Source: Pseudomonas sp. CHM02 (GTDB taxonomy: Bacteria; Pseudomonadota; Gammaproteobacteria; Pseudomonadales; Pseudomonadaceae). From it: a stretch of 64,000 nt of DNA. Under the pieces are notes generated by a model that was given only the letters and a program-made list of their open reading frames with translations, searched no databases and had not been told where the DNA came from. Both the position numbers and the translations under genes were made by a program. Of this stretch, positions 35,253 to 42,351 are shown one piece after another. Position 1 is the first letter of the stretch, and the number at the start of each line of letters is the position of its first letter. The stretch is taken from assembly GCF_000612585.1 (NCBI RefSeq), contig NZ_JFCA01000039.1, forward strand, positions 1 through 64,000. The letters run 5' to 3'.

Positions 35253-37019
35253 TCAGGGATGCATCGTTTTCGAGTAAATGTGCTGGTCATAAAAGATTTC
35301 GTTGACTTTTTCTGCTTTAAATAATTTCCCCTCAAGTTTAAATCCGTTCCTCTTCGCGACGCGGTTACTTTTGATGTTGGCGGTTGAGCATTTAATTACG
35401 AATCGCATTATGTAATTGTCTTTTGAATACATTTCTATTAGGTGTTTTAGTGCAGAGGAAACTATTCCTTTTTTTTCATTGTTCTGTGAGATCCAGTATC
35501 CAATCTCTGCTGTTTGATTATGCCTATCTATGGTATTGAAAGAGATTACACCTGTGCATTGGTTGTTATAGGAAATGATAAACGTTTTTGAGGATGACCT
35601 TTTATGCTGTATTGCTGCGTTGGCTAAAAACTCTAGGGTGTCCGTCTCGGTATTTATGAACTTAGGCCAGTCAAGAAACTCGCTTAGATAGAATTTGTTT
35701 TCTATGATTAAATTATGTAGCTCTTTGTAATATATTTGATTTGCCTCAAGCAAATGTAAAGACTGAGAAATCACAATTTTTGTGTTTAAAGTCGGTACGT
35801 CGCGAGTTCGCAGACTTTCACTTTTTTGGTGGGTTCTGGACAGTACGCAGCCGTGGGAGAATATCGAGTAAACTCTGACCCCGCCTCGGGTCCAAATATT
35901 TGATGTTTGTAAGTCATAAGCGCCGCAGCCGCGAACAAGAAGGTAGTCACCTATATCGATTTTCGCTTTGTTGAAGTCGAAACAAATGTAGTCTGATTCG
36001 AAACAATTGATGCCGCTAATGACTTGCTTGTTTGGTGGTAAAGTCGTATTGGGTGTGATTGGTTCAATGGAGTGAGCCCAGTTGTGTACTGATGGAACCC
36101 AATTTATGCCGATGTTGCTTTGCAGGATGGTTGTATCAAGTCTTTTTTTTGAACTGACTATTTTCGTTGCGAAATATCCACAGTCTTCTACCAGGCACCG
36201 TCCAGGTTCAAATATAATTTTCCAATTTTCATACGCGCTTTTGAATAGCCTACTAAGCTCAGTTTTAAGATTTCTCATAAATGAATCTACAGTAGGTGTA
36301 GGTTGGTGTGGGTCTGAAGAAAATGAATCTGCAGGAAACCCACTGCCTAGGTCAAGCCATCCATCTTCAGGCATATATCGAAGAATAATGTCTGCATATT
36401 CGGTAAGAGTATTTTCAATACTAGCTGTATCTTTAAGGTTAGAGCCAGAGTGAAGATGAAAGCCTTTGAGGTTTATATGATTATTGTCAGTGTATTTTTT
36501 GTTACTTAGGGCTATCTGTAACTCCTGCTTGTTTAATCCAAATCTAGACTGGGCAAAGCGGTAGTGGTGCGAAAGCCTCAGCGAGATTTGTGCTGTTTTA
36601 TTTGACTTTTTGCATATGTAATATATGTTTTCTAGTTCAAATATGTTGTCAACTTGTATCCTTACATTGTGCGATATTGCAAACTCCAACTCCGAATATT
36701 TTTTGTAAGGTCCATCAAAAAGTATCTTATCCAAAAGATATCCGTCAGCTATCGCGCAATGCATCTCATCCAACGACACAACCTCGGCGGAAAAGCCTTT
36801 TTGGCTTAATGCATTACAAAGAGAGGATAGGTTGTTAGTTTTATATGAGTATGCAATTTCAATATTTTTAAAGTGCTTTTCTGCACATGACTTGAAAGAA
36901 ATAGCTCTTTCCAGAACCTCAACCATATCAATGACTACAAAGGCATCATCTAAAGAGTGATCTTGAGCTATCCGAGATATAGCGTTTCTCACGCGTGTAG
37001 GGGCTAGGGCTTGTGCCAT
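35253..37019 (-). CDS. mccE: MccE-like PLP decarboxylase fused to GNAT acetyltransferase
   Basis: A 588-aa two-domain protein. Residues 1-420 are a fold-III PLP decarboxylase of the diaminopimelate/ornithine group: PLP lysine K60 in YSYKTN, HLHSGS at 188-193, EPGR at 271-274, CFESD at 339-343 and GAYDL near 367-371. Residues about 430-588 are a RimL-type GNAT domain (EIGYWISQNNEKKGIV, NRVAKRNGF). This fusion is that of microcin C MccE, in which the first half decarboxylates a 3-amino-3-carboxypropyl group and the second acetylates processed toxin to give immunity. It overlaps the upstream mccD-like gene by 16 bases. The alternative, a plain lysine/diaminopimelate enzyme, does not explain the GNAT domain. 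Strong AT bias. Confidence 0.85.
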   Translation of the reverse strand: MAQALAPTRVRNAISRIAQDHSLDDAFVVIDMVEVLERAISFKSCAEKHFKNIEIAYSYKTNNLSSLCNALSQKGFSAEVVSLDEMHCAIADGYLLDKILFDGPYKKYSELEFAISHNVRIQVDNIFELENIYYICKKSNKTAQISLRLSHHYRFAQSRFGLNKQELQIALSNKKYTDNNHINLKGFHLHSGSNLKDTASIENTLTEYADIILRYMPEDGWLDLGSGFPADSFSSDPHQPTPTVDSFMRNLKTELSRLFKSAYENWKIIFEPGRCLVEDCGYFATKIVSSKKRLDTTILQSNIGINWVPSVHNWAHSIEPITPNTTLPPNKQVISGINCFESDYICFDFNKAKIDIGDYLLVRGCGAYDLQTSNIWTRGGVRVYSIFSHGCVLSRTHQKSESLRTRDVPTLNTKIVISQSLHLLEANQIYYKELHNLIIENKFYLSEFLDWPKFINTETDTLEFLANAAIQHKRSSSKTFIISYNNQCTGVISFNTIDRHNQTAEIGYWISQNNEKKGIVSSALKHLIEMYSKDNYIMRFVIKCSTANIKSNRVAKRNGFKLEGKLFKAEKVNEIFYDQHIYSKTMHP

Positions 37020-37792
37020 ATCTGTACTGACACTCCTTGGTAATTTCGCTGAGAGTTAAGGGCCTTTTTTATGCTATAAAATTTTTGAAAAAATTCATTC
37101 TTGAACTCTGGAATTAAAGTGGATGTAAAAGTGTTTTCCTTGTGTATATATTGTTCTATGGATCTGTGGAGTACGGTTTCAGGGATGGAGGCTAGATTAT
37201 AATTATGTTCATGAGAAAGCTTTAAGCCTTTAGACTGGAAAAAGTTTAGCCAATATTCGTAGGTCCAGTTATGACTTGGTTTAAATCCAATGGAATGACG
37301 GACTTCCTCCAGTATTTCATTTGGCGGTGGGGTCCTATAATAAAAGTTTGAAACGCAAATTGCCCCATTTTTAGACAGTGTTCTAAGAGACTCGTCAAGA
37401 GCTATTGAACGGTCTTGGATGAATGCGAAGTTACACCCTGCTAATACGTGAGTAAACTTTTCATCTTTGAAAGATAATTTGCAAGCGTCCATATTTAGAA
37501 ACGTCACGCATGCTGCTGCCCCCATTTCCCTAGCTTTATTATTGGCCACGTTGATAGAGTCAAGAGAGATGTCAATGCCAATAGATTTTGCTCCTGTCTG
37601 CTGAAAGCAATATCTTGAGCTAAACCCTGTAGAGCAAGCTAAATCTAGAATTGTAGATTTCCGATGGATTTTTCCTTTTGTTATCCAATAATTTAAAGTT
37701 TCTATTCCGCCAGGTGGAGTGTTATCTTGATTCATTAAAGCAATAAAGTCGGGGTAGCTAACTTTGCTTATGGATGAAAGGTCTAATAGCAT
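37004..37792 (-). CDS. mccD: MccD-like SAM-dependent transferase
   Basis: A 262-aa class I SAM-dependent enzyme. Motif I reads ILDLACSTGFSSRYC (residues about 48-62), followed by GIDISLDSINVANNKA and NMDACKLSF. On its own it would be called a methyltransferase. Length and position directly before an MccE-type gene match MccD of microcin C (about 267 aa), which moves a 3-amino-3-carboxypropyl group from SAM to the nucleotide phosphate. I infer this role from the pairing. AGGA precedes the ATG by nine bases and the stop overlaps the mccE start. Confidence 0.8.
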   Translation of the reverse strand: MLLDLSSISKVSYPDFIALMNQDNTPPGGIETLNYWITKGKIHRKSTILDLACSTGFSSRYCFQQTGAKSIGIDISLDSINVANNKAREMGAAACVTFLNMDACKLSFKDEKFTHVLAGCNFAFIQDRSIALDESLRTLSKNGAICVSNFYYRTPPPNEILEEVRHSIGFKPSHNWTYEYWLNFFQSKGLKLSHEHNYNLASIPETVLHRSIEQYIHKENTFTSTLIPEFKNEFFQKFYSIKKALNSQRNYQGVSVQIWHKP

Positions 37793-37813
37793 ATATTGAA
37801 TTCCTGAGTGAAG

Positions 37814-39115
37814 TTACCAAAATGCTTCTGCTGTCATAGTATTGAACATGCTATAGCCAAATTGGGATTCTTTTCGATAGTCTTCTTTTGTAGAGTTCAG
37901 GGGGGGCTTTACTAGGTTTTTTATATCAAGTATGTTTGTTTTTGTGTTTCTTTCATAACGTAAGAATACAGATATTCCGTAGTTCTCCGCGCATAAGCTA
38001 TAACAAACATTCATGAATTGAGGGCATGGAATAGGATGATTGTTGAATAGGCAGTAAATAGCTACTGCGCAGACTCGCGCTTCAACGCATGCTGTGAATG
38101 CAGATTTAGGAAGCATTTCAGCGTAGGCGGCGTCACCAATTACGTGGACGTAAGGTTTAATCGATGACTCAAAAGTCTTCGTGTCGATTGGACACCAGCC
38201 ATGAGGTCCGGTTAGGTCGTTGAAATGTGCAAATGTGCCGGCTTTTTGAGGGGGGATGATATTCAATATGTCCGCTCTAATAGTTCCAGCGGAAGTTAGA
38301 ATATCTCTGTTTCTTGGATTGACGGCTGAGACAATGCCACCCTTTTCCGAACTGATCCACTCAATAATACTGTTAGATGTTCCATAGCCATACAACTCCC
38401 TCCATGCTTTTTCAAAAAGCTCTTGCTTAGGAAAATCACTTTTTCCATCCAATATAATTATTTTTGATCGGCGCCTGTTTCTTTTTAGAAATTCCGCTAT
38501 TAGACTTGCTCTTTCGTATGGTCCTGGCGGGCATTTGTAGTCGCCTGAAGGTGCGGAAATCAATACCGTTCCGCCGTCTCGTAACGACATAAGTTGTTTT
38601 TTTAAGATCGCTTGTTGCTCTCCACCTGACCATGCGTGTGGGAGTTGTTCGGAAACTTCAGGGCTATAACCTTCAATTGAGTCAAACTTGTAGCCTACGC
38701 CAATACCTACAACGCATCGGTCATAGCTGTGACTGCCAGAACGTTTCGTTAGTATTGTTTTCTTTTCATAGTCAATATGCGTGGCAGTATCGTGAATAAC
38801 ATGAATTGATTTTAGGTTAGACAGGTTTCTGTAGCTAAATGTTAGCGATTCTTTAGTGCGCTTACCTACTAAGTACTCGGCGCTGAGTGGGCATGAATGA
38901 TAGTATTTGTTTGGTTCGATTAAAGTTATATGGAATGTGTTATCTAGCGCGTGTAGAGTGTTCGCAAGTGTGGCTCCAGCAAACCCACCCCCAATGATGA
39001 CTATTTTTTTTGAGGCTGTAATCTGAGCTTTTTCTGTTGCGGCGCCCGAAGTATTAAGGGCGTAGCCAAGACTAGCCAGAATTAATTTTATAGCGTCTCT
39101 GCGTGATTTAGTCAT
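37814..39115 (-). CDS. Flavocytochrome c sulfide dehydrogenase-type flavoprotein (FccB/SoxF-like), Tat-exported
   Basis: A 433-aa flavoprotein. The N-terminus has a twin-arginine signal (SRRDAIK at residues 4-10, then a hydrophobic stretch). The mature part aligns with purple-bacterial FccB: GGGFAG at 42-47, C75 in NKYYHSCPLS (position of the covalent FAD cysteine), C195 in CPPGPYERAS, and C371 in NVCYSLCAENYG, which in FccB form the redox disulfide. All three cysteines are kept, so an oxidoreductase on sulfide or a thiol is expected, in the periplasm. It lies 22 bases before the mccD-like gene, in an operon where such an enzyme is unexpected. Confidence 0.85.
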   Translation of the reverse strand: MTKSRRDAIKLILASLGYALNTSGAATEKAQITASKKIVIIGGGFAGATLANTLHALDNTFHITLIEPNKYYHSCPLSAEYLVGKRTKESLTFSYRNLSNLKSIHVIHDTATHIDYEKKTILTKRSGSHSYDRCVVGIGVGYKFDSIEGYSPEVSEQLPHAWSGGEQQAILKKQLMSLRDGGTVLISAPSGDYKCPPGPYERASLIAEFLKRNRRRSKIIILDGKSDFPKQELFEKAWRELYGYGTSNSIIEWISSEKGGIVSAVNPRNRDILTSAGTIRADILNIIPPQKAGTFAHFNDLTGPHGWCPIDTKTFESSIKPYVHVIGDAAYAEMLPKSAFTACVEARVCAVAIYCLFNNHPIPCPQFMNVCYSLCAENYGISVFLRYERNTKTNILDIKNLVKPPLNSTKEDYRKESQFGYSMFNTMTAEAFW

Positions 39116-39179
39116 AGTGGAGTAACTCCGAGTTTGTGGAAGCGCAAGAGTAAACGCTGAATCATACTCAGCGGTTCGC

Positions 39180-39473
39180 CTAGCTAAAAATAATAGCTAT
39201 AGCCTTTATGTCCTGTTGGCTATATTGCTCCATGACTCTATTCATCATGGTCCCTTTTGTATTTTTGCTTTTATAGGCCATCAGTATTTGTGTTAATTGC
39301 TCCTCGTTTTTTTGATGGAACTGTGGTATTTCGTTTGAGTTGCTTCCTGTTATACCATGACAGTTTATGCAGCTATTTATAATCGTTAGGTTATTTACAA
39401 TGCTGTCGGCAACTGATGAGTTGGCTAAGCTACATAGCATTAGGCTATAGAAAGCGGTTTTGGTAAGTTTCAT
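39180..39473 (-). CDS. Periplasmic monohaem cytochrome c (FccA-like partner)
   Basis: A 97-aa precursor. The N-terminus is a Sec signal peptide ending near AD at residue 23. The haem-binding motif is C35-I-N-C38-H39; possible sixth ligands are M76, M77 or M81 in the KGTMMNRVMEQYS segment. Size and layout resemble the small monohaem FccA subunits of flavocytochrome c. It lies 64 bases upstream of the FccB-like gene on the same strand, so the two probably form one periplasmic redox complex. AGG with six bases' spacing supports the start. Confidence 0.85.
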   Translation of the reverse strand: MKLTKTAFYSLMLCSLANSSVADSIVNNLTIINSCINCHGITGSNSNEIPQFHQKNEEQLTQILMAYKSKNTKGTMMNRVMEQYSQQDIKAIAIIFS

Positions 39474-39496
39474 GTTGGACCTACTGTTCGCATATT

Positions 39497-39940
39497 TTAG
39501 TTTTTTATCACCTCTCCAAAATAAACGTTTGAGTTCTCTAGGTACGGTTTTGATATTTCGTAGTTTCCGAATCGGGAAGAGTGCTTTTGCATGTAGTTCG
39601 CAAAAACTTCGGTGCTGCGAAATATGTCTTTCGCATTATCAAATGAAGCTTTGTTATTATAGATTATTAGATGTATAAGCGGTTCTCCTAGGGTTGTTGG
39701 TGCAATATTTATCACTTGAGTATTTTGTTTTTGCTTTCCCGAGTAAATACGCATGTATTTCGATTGGTTTTGCACAAAGTTTTCAAAAAACTCGCGCTCC
39801 ATACCTTTAGGAGGGGTGAATACAATTGTTAGTACATGTGAGGTTGAAGTATCAGTTACGAGGTCGTTTGCATTTGATAAATTTACACTGGTAGCTATCA
39901 GTAAACCTAGCGCCATATGTATTGATTTTATAATATTCAT
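39497..39940 (-). CDS. Secreted protein of unknown function in the mcc-like operon
   Basis: A 147-aa protein with a Sec signal peptide (MNIIKSIHMALGLLIATSVN, cleavage near SNA at residue 24). The mature 120 residues have alternating strands and helices (HVLTIVFTPPKGMEREFFEN, then LIHLIIYNNKASFDNAKDIF), compatible with a ferredoxin-like dimeric alpha/beta fold. I do not recognise the family. It lies 24 bases before the cytochrome and 16 bases after the MccB-like gene, so it is an operon member. No cysteine is present in the mature part. Confidence 0.75.
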   Translation of the reverse strand: MNIIKSIHMALGLLIATSVNLSNANDLVTDTSTSHVLTIVFTPPKGMEREFFENFVQNQSKYMRIYSGKQKQNTQVINIAPTTLGEPLIHLIIYNNKASFDNAKDIFRSTEVFANYMQKHSSRFGNYEISKPYLENSNVYFGEVIKN

Positions 39941-39955
39941 GATGTTTTCTCTTAG

Positions 39956-40942
39956 TTAGTGTTGTTTTTCATCAGTGAATGTTCTGAATGAGCTGGGTGC
40001 AATGCTTGCATTCCATTGAATTGATGTATGATGTTTTAGTGGGAGTGAGTGGTTTGCTATAAAAGAAATTGCCCCGGACGCTAATAACGATGCAATGTTC
40101 ATATTGGTGGGCCCGAAGCTGGGCATTATTGACGGATTAAGCTTTTTCCACTTACTTGCATTTGGGTGGATTTCACGGAGTTCTTCGTGAAGAGATACAG
40201 GGAAAAAATTAACAGCACATTGTCCGTGTAGATATCCACCACTCACGAATGGTGTTTCAGAGTGTTTTACTAGGTCTGCGCACTGAGCCGACATTGTTGG
40301 TGGGTCATCAGCAGTAACTAAAACGACGCTAAATTTCTTTTTTCCAACAAGTTGTCTTAGTCCGTTGAGGTCTAAGTGAGTCTGTAGGGTCGTGATGCTT
40401 GTGTCTTCAAATCGTTCCTCAATGGCTTTTTTTAATACTTCTACTTTGGGTTTTTTTATATCTTCAAGTTTCCAGAATAACTGCCGGTTTAAATTGCTTT
40501 TTTCTATAATGTCGGAGTCCACTAATGTTATGTTTTTGACTCCGCAGCCAGCTAACAGCAAAGCCGCCGTGCTGCCTATGCCTCCGCATCCTACGATTAA
40601 GAGGTTTGAATTTTCTATGGACTTAAAGTCGTCAATTATTTTTTTGCCATTTTGATTTGCACACATGAAAAAGCTAGCGGTCCGGCTGCTAATAGGGTTT
40701 GCGAGCAATGATGATAATTTTTCAATGTCTTTATGATCACCCTCTATCAACGATCCTGATTGTCGTAATCCTTCGGTTAAAGCTTCAATGGTTTGTTCGT
40801 GTAACTTAATTACTTTCTTTGGGCCATTTATATATGTGCAACCACCATATATGCAGTAGAAAGTTGAAGGGGCAATTAATCCAATTCTGTTGCCCTCCGC
40901 GTCGTGAAAAATAAGATTTTTAATTTGGGTGCAATTGTCCAT
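39956..40942 (-). CDS. mccB: MccB-like E1-type adenylating enzyme
   Basis: A 328-aa ThiF/MoeB/E1-fold enzyme. GCGGIG at 118-123, VDSDIIEKSNLNRQ with the arginine finger R153, K166 in KPKVEVLK, and the TADDPP motif at 211-216 with D212/D213 give the full ATP-Mg site. About 110 residues before it resemble the peptide-clamp domain of microcin C MccB, with the same ISSRTASFF-type linker. MccB joins AMP to the C-terminal Asn of MccA. The two CxxC zinc pairs of E. coli MccB are absent. The start at 40942 has AAGGA six bases upstream; a second start at 40993 would fall inside a hairpin. The adjacent peptide ends in Asn, which fits. Confidence 0.85.
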   Translation of the reverse strand: MDNCTQIKNLIFHDAEGNRIGLIAPSTFYCIYGGCTYINGPKKVIKLHEQTIEALTEGLRQSGSLIEGDHKDIEKLSSLLANPISSRTASFFMCANQNGKKIIDDFKSIENSNLLIVGCGGIGSTAALLLAGCGVKNITLVDSDIIEKSNLNRQLFWKLEDIKKPKVEVLKKAIEERFEDTSITTLQTHLDLNGLRQLVGKKKFSVVLVTADDPPTMSAQCADLVKHSETPFVSGGYLHGQCAVNFFPVSLHEELREIHPNASKWKKLNPSIMPSFGPTNMNIASLLASGAISFIANHSLPLKHHTSIQWNASIAPSSFRTFTDEKQH

Positions 40943-40967
40943 ATACGTTCCTTCGTTTTGATAGCAA

Positions 40968-41004
40968 GCGGAGAGCGTCTGCGTTGAATTCATTAGCTCT
41001 CCGC
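40968..41004 (-). promoter_or_regulatory. Hairpin between precursor gene and mccB-like gene
   Basis: A perfect 9-bp stem (GCGGAGAGC with GCTCTCCGC) and 19-base loop lie 15 bases after the precursor stop codon and before the mccB-like ribosome-binding site. It lacks a T tract. In microcin C operons a stem-loop at the same place raises mccA over mccB message; I infer the same here. Confidence 0.65.
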
Positions 41005-41018
41005 GCGCGTTAGCTTTG

Positions 41019-41225
41019 TTAGTTGCAAGATGCGTTTAGCCTTTTGTATTCGTCTATGAAGTGATCCTCCAGCGTTGACGTTAGGGGTACTGAGTTGGCC
41101 CTGTTTAATGACGTACTTTCTATTGCTTGTTCCGGATGACTTGACTTCATGCTTGGTGCTGCGTCAGAGATGGTGGAGAAGCCCAGAAGTATTGCTGTTA
41201 TGCCATAAGGTATTTGCTTTTTCAT
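41019..41225 (-). CDS. mccA: Candidate precursor peptide (MccA-like) ending in Asn
   Basis: A 68-aa peptide. Residues 1-21 (MKKQIPYGITAILLGFSTIS) look like a Sec-type signal with possible cleavage after SDA. The rest is polar (SHPEQAIESTSLNR, EDHFIDEYKR) and ends KRLNASCN with a terminal Asn, the residue adenylated in every MccA-type peptide. The last seven residues, RLNASCN, form a heptapeptide-sized segment, like E. coli MRTGNAN. It lies directly upstream of the MccB-like gene and is separated from it by a hairpin. The ribosome-binding site is weak (AGAG). A leader function for the hydrophobic part, not export, is also possible. Confidence 0.65.
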   Translation of the reverse strand: MKKQIPYGITAILLGFSTISDAAPSMKSSHPEQAIESTSLNRANSVPLTSTLEDHFIDEYKRLNASCN

Positions 41226-41621
41226 TTTCAAAGAACTCTGTGTGTGGTGTGGGGTTTTGCTGAATTTGCGTTTTACATACTTGTTTGTGCTAGTTGTCTG
41301 GGCAAGTTGCGTCATGTAACTAAATATATCTTTGGATGTTTTGGGCGGTTTTGCTGTTTCGAGGATGTGAGTTCTGTGACGTTTTTTATAGCCTAATTCT
41401 TATTGTTGTGTGGCTTTTATCTTTTTTGCTTGTAGTCCTTATGTTTTATCATTTTGTTTTTTTGCGTAACTCATTGTTTTAGTGTGTGTTTTTTATTTCT
41501 GTAAAGTGTTGCATTAACCAAATGTTTATATTTCTAGACGATTTATATTTTCTTGTTCTTATAGAAAAATATGCTATGGAGGGCTAGTTCAATCTAGCCG
41601 CGTCGCCTCTTTTCCTAGCCC
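41226..41621 (-). promoter_or_regulatory. Upstream non-coding region of the mcc-like operon
   Basis: About 396 bases, very A/T-rich, with no convincing gene. It must hold the promoter of the leftward operon; I cannot place -35/-10 boxes with confidence. A small inverted repeat (GGCTAGTTCAATCTAGCC, 41582-41599) sits near the right edge, close to where the repeated proB sequence begins. Confidence 0.45.
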
Positions 41622-41770
41622 GACGGTCGTGAATCGCCCGTGGCCTCGCCAACTACAGCGCCCTGGAAGCACAGAAAATCATTGGACAATCCTCCGATGC
41701 GATTGTCGGACTCTTGGGTTACATGGCTGAACCGGAACTGGTGCACCGCGATAACCTGATCCTGGTTTAA
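41622..41770 (+). pseudogene. proB: 3' fragment of proB
   Basis: The last 149 bases of proB, including its stop codon, are repeated here with a one-base deletion near the 5' end (GAATCG against GAGATCG at 34558), so the reading frame is broken and no start remains. It is the left part of the right-hand direct repeat, next to creA copy 2. Confidence 0.92.
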
Positions 41771-42240
41771 CCAAAGGAATACACGATGCGTTTAATGAAG
41801 GGATTGCTTGGCCTGGTGTTGGCCATGCCGTTGCTGGCCTCGGGCGAGGAAATCGGTCAGGTGTCGACTGTGTTCAAGTTTGTCGGCCCCAATGACCGGA
41901 TTGTGGTCGAAGCGTTTGACGACCCCAAGGTCGATGGCGTGACCTGCTACCTGTCGCGCGCCAAGACCGGCGGCGTGAAAGGCGGCCTGGGCCTGGCCGA
42001 AGACCGCGCTGAAGCATCGATCGCCTGTCGCCAGGTGGGCCCGATCCGCTTCAAGGGCGAACTCAAGGACGGCGACGAAGTGTTCAAGGAGCGCACCTCG
42101 CTGGTGTTCAAGACCATGCAGGTGGTGCGCTTCCTCGACAAGAAGCGCAATACCCTGGTGTACCTGGTCTACAGCGATCGTTTGATCGAGGGCAGCCCGC
42201 AGAATGCTGTCACGGCCATTCCGATTCTGCCCTGGCCGAC
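41622..42240 (+). repeat. Right copy of the proB'-creA direct repeat flanking the island
   Basis: Partner of 34548-35169, same orientation. Divergence of a few percent, mostly synonymous, argues against a very recent tandem duplication and for import of the island together with flanking DNA of a related strain, or for an old duplication. Confidence 0.95.
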
Positions 42241-42250
42241 CGCTCAGTAA
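41786..42250 (+). CDS. creA: CreA-family periplasmic protein, copy 2
   Basis: A 154-aa protein almost identical to copy 1 (34713-35180). Differences are A20G in the signal-cleavage region (LASG against LASA) and the C-terminus WPTAQ against WPTERD. Signal peptide and family motifs are the same. The ribosome-binding region (AAAGGAATACACG) is retained. It lies 15 bases after the truncated proB fragment, so it has lost its own operon promoter and may depend on a promoter in the island or in the proB fragment. The following gpx gene is 101 bases away. Confidence 0.9.
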   Translation: MRLMKGLLGLVLAMPLLASGEEIGQVSTVFKFVGPNDRIVVEAFDDPKVDGVTCYLSRAKTGGVKGGLGLAEDRAEASIACRQVGPIRFKGELKDGDEVFKERTSLVFKTMQVVRFLDKKRNTLVYLVYSDRLIEGSPQNAVTAIPILPWPTAQ

Positions 42251-42351
42251 CCCGCGGGCGAGTTTTGCAATCGGCGTCTATGATTGCAGGCTTGCGGGCT
42301 GTAATCTCGAAGCGTCGCAATGCGAAGAACATGGGATATCTGGAGTTCGTC

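Larger units (their letters stand above)
35181..41621. other. AT-rich foreign island carrying a microcin C-like operon
   Basis: About 6.4 kb between the two proB'-creA copies. It is strikingly A/T-rich with many homopolymer T or A runs and AT-ending codons, against GC-rich neighbours on both sides. All seven genes point left and lie close together (from a 16-base overlap to a 76-base gap), so they form one operon. No transposase, integrase, tRNA or IS end is visible. Horizontal acquisition is inferred from composition and from the flanking repeat. Confidence 0.9.

Noticed and set aside
35253..37019. Diaminopimelate decarboxylase (lysA) or ornithine-type enzyme for amino-acid synthesis
   Set aside because: The GNAT fusion, the neighbouring MccD- and MccB-like genes and the AT-rich island context fit MccE better.
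37814..39473. A stand-alone sulfide-oxidation (sox/fcc) operon
   Set aside because: No other sulfur-oxidation gene is present and the two genes are embedded among peptide-modifying genes.
39956..40942. Simple ThiF/MoeB sulfur-carrier activation
   Set aside because: No ubiquitin-like ThiS/MoaD partner is encoded; the N-terminal clamp-like part and Asn-terminated peptide favour MccB.
35181..41621. Prophage, integrative element or transposon
   Set aside because: No integrase, transposase, phage or conjugation gene, tRNA or terminal inverted repeat could be seen.
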